Source: Lycorma delicatula (lineage: Eukaryota; Arthropoda; Insecta; Hemiptera; Fulgoridae). From it: a DNA stretch of 64,000 nt. This document shows positions 57,813 to 64,000 of this stretch, one piece after another. The DNA lies in contig NC_134456.1 of the NCBI RefSeq assembly GCF_047948215.1, positions 82,042,515 through 82,106,514 of the forward strand, read 5' to 3'. The stretch's first letter is position 1. Each line of letters begins with the position of its first letter. The notes beneath the pieces were generated by a model that was given only the letters and a program-made list of their open reading frames with translations, made no database searches and was not told where the DNA came from. Both the position numbers and the translations under genes were made by a program.

Positions 57813-58209
57813 CTTTAAACAAAATAAAAATACTACATAAATAAGTGGTATAATTTATTTGAACCGACAATTACACATTAACATTATAGATACTTAGTTA
57901 CATATGCTATCACCAAGTATATATGCCTTTGTGAACTCAAGATGAATATGATTGTGAGACACTCTCTCCTTAAATGCTTTTGAGATCCCATTTTACATGT
58001 GGGAATCCCGTTTAGCTGCCAAGCAGTCAGTTGAACTAACTTTGCATAACTTTATGTTTAATTGGTGTTGGCTGATACTGACTCAAAAATAGTTATTTAT
58101 TGTATATACTTTTACTTTAGTTAAATAAAAATATAATTATTTGTAACTTTATAGTACTATTACTTGTTGAAGTCAGTTTTTATTACTTGTATGAAATAAG
58201 TAAAACAAA

Positions 58210-58318
58210 TTGTTAGGGATGTAGGATGTAGGGGGTATACCGAAATGAAACAACTAGCACTAGATAGGGAATTTTGGAGAGCTGCATCAAACCAGTCAAA
58301 TGACTGAAGACAAAAAAA
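58210..58318 (+). mobile_element. LINE 3' tail copy inside the foldback arm
   Basis: Second copy of the 55885-55990 tail, ending in GAAGACAAAAAAAG. TGAAATAA flanks it at 58191-58198 and 58321-58328, consistent with a short target duplication. It therefore inserted after the foldback did. Confidence 0.65.
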
Positions 58319-59036
58319 GTTTGAAATAAAGAAAGTATTGTGATCACAAAAAATTTCCGTTTCCAGATTTCAATAAAAATATACATTTTGATCAACCCTG
58401 AATCCATTTTAACTAGTTTCAGAGTGACATCTGTAGGTACGTATGTATCTCACTTAACTCAAAAACAATTAGCCATAGGATATTGAAATTTTGAATTTAG
58501 GACTGCTGTAACATCTAGTTGTGCACCTCCCCTTTTGATTGCAATCGACTGGACAAAACTGTCCAAAAAAAGGCCCAATATCAAAAAACATCTGGATTTT
58601 GAACTTTATCTTAACTGCAGTAATAAGCCCTCATTGAGAGTTTTTCAATTATATATCATTAAGTGGTACTTATTTTCATGCCATTAACTTCATGTTAATT
58701 AACTGGTTAGTCAAAATTAAAATGCAAGCTAGTAGACAATCATCTATTATTGGTAAGGGTTTTTACATCTATCATTATAACTGTATTATCTTGCTTATTA
58801 AAATATGTACAATCATGTATCAGAGATTAAAATAATAAAAAAATCTGATGTGGTCACTACATGACTTCCTTCCATGCCTATTAAATTACACATACATATT
58901 TTTTTTAAATGACAACTGCATAAAATTTTATTTCATTAATAACTTCTGATATTTTTTCATATTATTATTCTTTTTATTGAATTATTATTTATTGTAATTT
59001 TTTTACAATCAGAGGTTAATAAATCAATATATTTAA

Positions 59037-59038
<2 letters not shown>

Positions 59039-59076
<38 letters not shown>
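59039..59076. repeat. Homopolymer run of 38 A
   Basis: Uninterrupted adenines within the foldback spacer. It may mark the end of an unrecognised retroposed sequence or slippage. Length is unreliable in assemblies. Confidence 0.95.
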
Positions 59077-59078
<2 letters not shown>

Positions 59079-59887
59079 TGAAGTCAGATTCAAATCGATG
59101 TGCCTTCCCCTTGTAAGATCCAAATATTTCATTAATTATTATTTAACTATAACTCTGGAACCAGTGGAAATAAGTACCACTTATGATTTATTGTTGAAAG
59201 TTCTCAATGAGGGCTTATTACTGCAACTAAGAAAAAGTCCAAAATCTTATTTTTTTATTTTAGGCTCTTTTGGACATGTTTGGTCCATTCAAATGCAATC
59301 AAAAGGGGAGGTGCGCAACTAGACGTTAAAGGTGCAAAATTTCAACATCCTATGGCTAATTATTTTTGAATTATGAGAGATAAATATGTAAGTATGTATA
59401 GATGTTATGCTGAAACTTGTCAAAATGGATTCAGGGATGGTCAAAATGGATATTTCTGTTGAAATTGAAAACCGAAATTTTTCATGATCACAATACTTCC
59501 TTTACTTCACACAAGTAAAAATTTAATTATAGTGGAATAAGAACTTTAAATTAAACTGTTTCAGGTCATATAAAAAGCAATTAATTAAAATGCAATTTAC
59601 ATATTTTTTTTAAATACATGCCTTGAAAATAAATGTAACATTCTCCAAAGTGGACTGCTGTTATTTGACTGTTAGGACATATTAATGATGAAATGCCTTT
59701 ACTTACGGGGCTCTAACTGAAACAGTTGCAAAATTTATTTTTTGGCTGATTGAAATATATCCAGCCTGTGCTTTCATTACAATAAAAAATTTGCTTAGTT
59801 GCACATTTGCAAATTAAAACTTAAACTTAATTTGCAAATTTACTTAGTTGTTTCTATTTTAAGTTGAAGATTTAAGTCAATTTTTTT

Positions 59888-60212
59888 TCTGCTTAACCTA
59901 CTCTTTTTTTTTTCCTGTTTAGCCTCTGGTAACTACCGTTTAGATAATTCTTCAGAGGATGAATGAGGGTGATATGTATGAGTGTAAATGAAGTGTAGTC
60001 TTGTACATTCTCAGTTCAACCGTTCCTGAGATGTGTGGTTAATTGAAACCCAACCACCAAAGAACACCGGTATCCACGATCTAGTATTCAAATCCGTGTA
60101 AAAATAACTGGCTTTACTAGGGCTTGAACGCTGTAACTGTCAACTTCCAAATCAGCTGATTTGGGAAGACGCGTTAACCACTAGACCAACCCAGTGGGTT
60201 CTGCTTAACCTA
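59888..60212 (-). mobile_element. Complete tRNA-derived SINE with 13-bp target duplication
   Basis: A 299-bp insertion (59901-60199) between perfect TCTGCTTAACCTA copies (59888-59900 and 60200-60212). The minus strand shows the A box TGGTCTAGTGG (60178-60188), CCAAATCAGCTGATTTGG and a B box around GCGTTCAAGCC (60121-60131). The body is shared with 57312-57576, and a poly-A end lies at 59904-59912. It lies in WRAP73 intron 1. Confidence 0.9.
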
Positions 60213-62640
60213 GTATATCATTAAAACTTAACTCAGTAACTTTATTTTAAAGTTTTATCCTGCTAGGAAGTCATCGACCATGTATATAAATAAAAAGTTA
60301 AAAAAGTAACAAATTATGGATTTAAATATTTTAAATGAATTAAAAATATTTCCAAAAGATTTAAATAACATTTTCTGTATGGATGAAATTGATTACAAAT
60401 TATTGTTAAGACCTCTGTTAATGAATGATTAAAAAAAAATAACAAGTTACACATTTAAATTTATGATATGAATTTAGAAATATTTCAAAAGGCAGCTTAA
60501 AAAACATATGGATGAAATACATTTTAAATTGTAATTAAAATAAGGTAAGACATAATTAACACTTCACGAAAAACAAACATTAAAATGATGCAATTAGTGC
60601 AAAGGATAGTGTTAAATATTTTTTTGCTAGCATCAGAAAAATCATATGAGGATTTGAAGTTTACGTGTGCAGTATCACTTTAATAATTACAAATAATAAC
60701 TCAAAAGATATGTAAAGCAATATATGAAATGCTAGAAAGTGATTACTTAAAGGTTACACTGAAATAAAAGTAAATACCAAACTTATTTACTAAAGTTAAA
60801 AAATTTAAAAACTCAACGTATAAAAATTACAATAAATCTTTTAATAAAAACAGTGTATCCGCCATTTAATAAATACAACTGTAATATACAAATTTAATGA
60901 AACTATAAAGCCTTAATTAGTGAAAATATAAAAACTACAATTAGTAATAAACATTAATGCAAAGCTATTAATAACAGAGATGTTTAGATAAAAAAAAAAG
61001 AATCAATCTTATAAATTTAAAGAATCGTAACCTCAACACCACTATATGAGGACAGATTTAGACAAGTTGAATGAAGGCAGTTATATAAGTTGATAGGTTT
61101 GTGTCAAGGATAGTAAGATTCTTTAATGGTGTTTTCCATCAAATTTCTAAATTCCGATGGAGAAGACAGTTTATTTATAACAATCTTTAAAAAATGTAAC
61201 AAGAATAACACAGTACCTACCAAAGTATATTATAGTAAACACCTTTGGGATATTTTATGATTTGCTTTATCAATATTTCAGGTAAAAAATTACAACCATC
61301 TTCAGGAGTATTCATATAGATTAAACTTATGTCCTTGTTTAATTCATTTTGTAGATTTTTATGGGCTGTTCAGATTAATAAAAATCTGATAATTACAGTA
61401 AAAAAAATTGCAGTTTCAGTTTCCAAATCTCAAGAAGAATGGTTGCAAGTGGAAAAGATTTGAAGATTCCTGTAATTTCCCCTTGTTGCTGTGAAGATTT
61501 AAATAAAAAATTTGTAATTACAACATAATGCCTTTAAAAAATGTTTTAAGAAATACATTTGTTGAAACAAATTATAAAAACATGTTACACATAGGTCAAG
61601 ATTACATATATCTCAATAAATATCAAAAAGTGTTTTGTTCATACCTTTCTAATATCACTAGGGATGGTCTTTTTCTTGTATGTACAAATATGCATGTCTA
61701 GGGACTCCTTCACACTTTCTTTGAAAATCGAATGAGATAAAAAAAGGTAAATGTGTTACTACCACAAATATATAAAATGTGTTACAGTTACAATATATAA
61801 AATTTAAATTAATGTTATTATGATAAGAAGTAAGCCTAAAATAATAAATACAATGAAAAATACATGATGGTAACATGATAACAATTTTGGCTCATATTAT
61901 CATTAAATTCTTTGGAAAGGTTCAGAACATGAATACAGAATCATATGTAATGTTTAATTTGAATACATATGAATTGCTTATTAATTTTAAGTAACTACTT
62001 CAGGGAACAACATCTTGGGAACTGAAGCGTGTGACGTAGGGTAAAATGTGATTGGCATAGGCCACGTTTACATTCAATAAACTGGTCCTACAGATCACTC
62101 ATAAAAACATGTTGGATGCAATTTAAATGTTAGCTGTTGGTTCATGATTTACCAGTGAGCAGAGTCAATGCCAACAAAAATTTATTTGAAAAAATATATA
62201 CATATCTGTAATTACTGCCTAACCTATCAGTGATATGAAAGATGTATTTTACGGTATATGAAGTAACAGTAAACATCTCTGAAATTGAACTCTAAAAATA
62301 CAGGTTAAAAGAAAGAACCAGTATGCTGAGAAGAACAGAGAACAGATGAGAAGATTAAACTATTTTTATCATTAATTAGTTTTATATTAATTACTTAATT
62401 TTTATAGTAGAATTATGATGTCGAAGAAAGACAAACTTTAAAATTATGCTTAATATATAAAAACAGTTTTAATGAGCATCTATCAATTCAAGTTGGTAGT
62501 TGAATATTAATATTCGTGTTAGTGGCAATAATGTTTATAAGATACAATCTCTGATATAAATTTCTTTAGTAGTTAATTTATTTAAAACATTTACTCATGT
62601 TAATAACATAATCATGCACAGTAACAGTTGAGCAACTTAC
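60213..62640 (-). other. WRAP73 intron 1, right part, nothing recognised
   Basis: Long AT-rich intron sequence. No element or RNA recognised on either strand. Confidence 0.55.
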
Positions 62641-62678
62641 CTGATATTTCCATCATAGGAATTATCTGTATTATTCAT
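62641..62678 (-). CDS. WRAP73: WRAP73 coding exon 1
   Basis: Encodes MNNTDNSYDGNI plus two bases of the next codon, then donor AG|GTAAGT. Two possible downstream junctions both keep the frame (see exon 2). Upstream on the minus strand a good acceptor (GTATTTTTACAG at about 62736-62747) suggests this exon begins in the 5' UTR after an untranslated first exon. The N-terminus is short and poorly conserved in the family, so the start is less certain than the other exons. Confidence 0.7.
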
Positions 62679-63394
62679 TTTTGTTTCATATTAGGGAATA
62701 TCATGTGTTTTTCATATAATTGAAATAAATAAAATCTGTAAAAATACAAAGTAATTTTTAATCTTGAAAAAACAAAACGCATAAAGCAAAATATTGTACA
62801 GCAGACAGAAAATCTGCATATTCTTTGATAGCAGACTGAACTGACATTACACGCTGGCTATAAATTTCACGTATGGCAATCAAATTTTTTAGAACTACAT
62901 TCAGGTACAAATTTTTGGCCCAATAAAGTAATAATTCTGATATTCAGATTTTCTGTTAATGTCACACATAATCGTAATACTTATTATTTTATCCTAATTA
63001 TAAACCAATTATTTATAAATGATTATCCTCTCATTGCCGACACCTTCAACTATATCACGGATTTAACTAAAACATTTCTCTCTAGGTTAACAAATTTTAA
63101 TATTGTCCACGGAAAAAATACAGTTCACAAATCTGCCAATATTAAATAACTTGAAGATTATTGTAAAAATACTTACATAAGTTTACTAATAATCAAGTAT
63201 CTGTATAACCAAATTTCAGTAGATTTTTACCGCCACAATATTTTGACAGTCAATGTTGCCAGTCTAACTTCTGAATTCTTTTATCGAACAAATTAAAACA
63301 TTCTAAACGTTTCTTTTAGTTAGTTATGACTTTAGAAGTGTTATCTACCTTAATTTTTATTAAAATTTTAAAGAACTCTAATTTAAAAATTTGT

Positions 63395-63440
63395 AACTTA
63401 CGGTGTAACACTAAATAACACTCGGAAAATATTTGGCGGC
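63395..63440 (-). other. Candidate untranslated first exon of WRAP73
   Basis: The minus strand reads GTGTTACACC|GTAAGTTAC near 63400, a strong donor in the right place to splice to the acceptor near 62736. No transcript evidence is visible, so the exon edge is a prediction. Confidence 0.3.
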
Positions 63441-63664
63441 TTTAAAGTTGTTAATTTAATTGTATTATTAACATTTCGGCTACTTAGAACAGAGTACTCA
63501 TCTTAAATATTTTTCCAAGCATTGTTCATTACTTCATACATATAAGTCTAGTAGGTGTATAACCTGTTGATGAGGTCATTTGAAGGAGGTAATGTCCTTT
63601 AAATCATTTTCGTATGAGAGTTTGTTTGAGTTGTTCGTTCAGTTTAGGATCACAATTAGTCAAA
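63441..63664. promoter_or_regulatory. Probable bidirectional promoter of WRAP73 and Tpi
   Basis: The intergenic core between the divergent genes is only about 200 bp if the WRAP73 leader exon near 63400 is real. An arthropod initiator-like TTCAGTTT lies at 63638-63645, about 25 bp before the Tpi start codon. No TATA box is convincing on either side. Confidence 0.4.
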
Positions 63665-63773
63665 ATGAGTCGAAAATTTTTTGTTGGGGGAAACTGGAAA
63701 ATGAATGGTGACAAAAAATCCATTGAAGAAATTGTTAAATTCCTTACATGCGGACCTTTAGATCCAAACGTTG
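63665..63773 (+). CDS. Tpi: Triosephosphate isomerase, coding exon 1
   Basis: Encodes the N-terminal 36 residues, [20 protein letters not shown] through [11 protein letters not shown], and one base of the next codon before donor [21 protein letters not shown] is the hallmark first beta strand of triosephosphate isomerase, with Asn10 and Lys12 (Asn11/Lys13 in usual numbering) of the active site. The enzyme interconverts dihydroxyacetone phosphate and glyceraldehyde 3-phosphate in glycolysis and is a cytosolic dimer. The ATG at 63665 matches the family start; an in-frame ATG at 63614 would add 17 residues and is less likely. The remaining exons lie beyond the window. Confidence 0.95.
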
Positions 63774-64000
63774 GTGAGTACAGACTAATTGTAAATGTGT
63801 ACCGGTTAACTTGAATTGTATTCTTTAAAAGTAGACTATAATAAAAAAAAACTATTCATCCCTGTTATTCGAAACGCGTAGTGGTGTTAGAAAAATGAAA
63901 TATTTCCATAAAACGATTTATATAAAATTGCTTATAACAATGGCTTAATTTCATAACTTGTAAATTCCTGGTGAAGACGTTTTGGTTCTAGTTTTTATTT
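63774..64000 (+). other. Tpi: Start of Tpi intron 1
   Basis: Begins GTGAGTAC and stays AT-rich to the window edge. No second exon is reached. Confidence 0.85.

Larger units (their letters stand above)
58173..59515. repeat. Foldback element with LINE-tail insertion
   Basis: Arms of roughly 370-400 bp, 58173-58690 (interrupted by the tail at 58199-58320) and about 59125-59515, are inverted copies. Landmarks are AAGTATTGTGATCA, GAATCCATTTT, GGTACTTATTT, AATAAGCCCTCATTGAGA and CACCTCCCCTTTTGATTGCA. The about 430-bp spacer is not palindromic and contains a 38-A run. It is in WRAP73 intron 1. No coding capacity. Confidence 0.8.
27593..62678 (-). other. WRAP73: WRAP73 (WDR8)-like gene, eight coding exons
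   Basis: Eight minus-strand exons with GT-AG introns and compatible phases give 468 residues (human WRAP73 has 460). The protein is a WD40-repeat protein that in other eukaryotes works at centrosomes and spindle poles with SSX2IP/Msd1 and a minus-end kinesin. Matching blocks, in order: DITSDGKLLGIGCNKSIGIY (repeat near the N-terminus), KIVFSPNGELLACTL, LFWSPKSTFLWFTW, CSFSPDEEYYIAAQ, YIGWFFDSASFYVV...VWSLDGRL, VLLYDTLTWKK, MGFSSCGQYLAT...CIWIWTLYAQ and IQWHPTKAYLAV. The order and spacing are those of WRAP73. No frameshift or stop occurs in any exon. Introns total over 33 kb and host many transposons. The gene is head to head with Tpi. Confidence 0.88.

Noticed and set aside
60121..60188. Possible tRNA gene on the minus strand (A and B boxes)
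   Set aside because: No cloverleaf can be drawn; flanking target duplications and poly-A show a SINE.
63614..63664. In-frame upstream ATG extending Tpi by 17 residues
   Set aside because: Triosephosphate isomerase starts close to [10 protein letters not shown]; the extension overlaps the likely initiator and 5' UTR.
1..64000. CRISPR arrays, operons, riboswitches or bacterial attachment sites
   Set aside because: Direct repeats here are transposon copies or microsatellites; spliced genes and SINEs show a eukaryotic nuclear genome.

Overview
The window is nuclear DNA from an arthropod, most likely an insect (an AT-rich, hemipteran-like repeat content is my inference). Protein-coding genes are split by GT-AG introns, and almost all remaining recognisable sequence is broken transposable elements. 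There are no prokaryotic features, rRNA, CRISPR arrays or intact tRNA genes.

Three host genes can be assembled with matching splice phases. (1) The mitochondrial ribosomal protein L20 gene (mRpL20, + strand, 10836-21244) has four coding exons and encodes 158 residues. Its introns hold an R1-type LINE fragment, a mariner fragment and a 3 kb LINE. (2) A WRAP73/WDR8-type WD40 protein gene (- strand, 62678 down to 27593) has eight coding exons over 35 kb and encodes 468 residues. Its introns hold most of the mobile DNA in the right half of the window. (3) The first coding exon of triosephosphate isomerase (Tpi, + strand, 63665-63773) continues beyond the window. WRAP73 and Tpi are head to head and probably share a bidirectional promoter near 63440-63640. 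A fourth, unidentified gene is suggested by two phase-compatible + strand exons (35115-35208 and 36292-36380) inside the last WRAP73 intron.

Region by region: 1-2043 is quiet AT-rich DNA; 2044-2836 is a foldback repeat; 3050-6990 is a decayed Jockey/CR1-like LINE with a SINE and a perfect 222-bp tandem duplication; 7365-9580 is a decayed BEL/Pao retrotransposon; 10836-21244 is mRpL20 with nested LINEs; 21926-22923 is a mariner; 25361-25695 is a deleted hAT with an 8-bp target duplication; 30045-32860 is a two-gene PIF/Harbinger element; 33430-35047 is a decayed gene of an uncharacterised multicopy family; 38030-40700 is an unclassified transposase-like relic; 41390-41990 is a mariner; 43236-45890 is a long inverted repeat enclosing a DD41D relic and a LINE tail; 46974-48298 is a complete-ended DD41D Tc1/mariner element; 51350-53010 is a Penelope-like element with a GIY-YIG domain; 53118-54340 is an open RTE-like reverse transcriptase; 55113-60212 holds a deleted Tc1/mariner, two SINEs with clean target duplications and another foldback.

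The host genes are unrelated in pathway (mitochondrial translation, centrosome/microtubule function, glycolysis). The mobile elements explain the intron lengths. All splice junctions and homology calls come from reading the sequence and remembered family motifs; no search was run.
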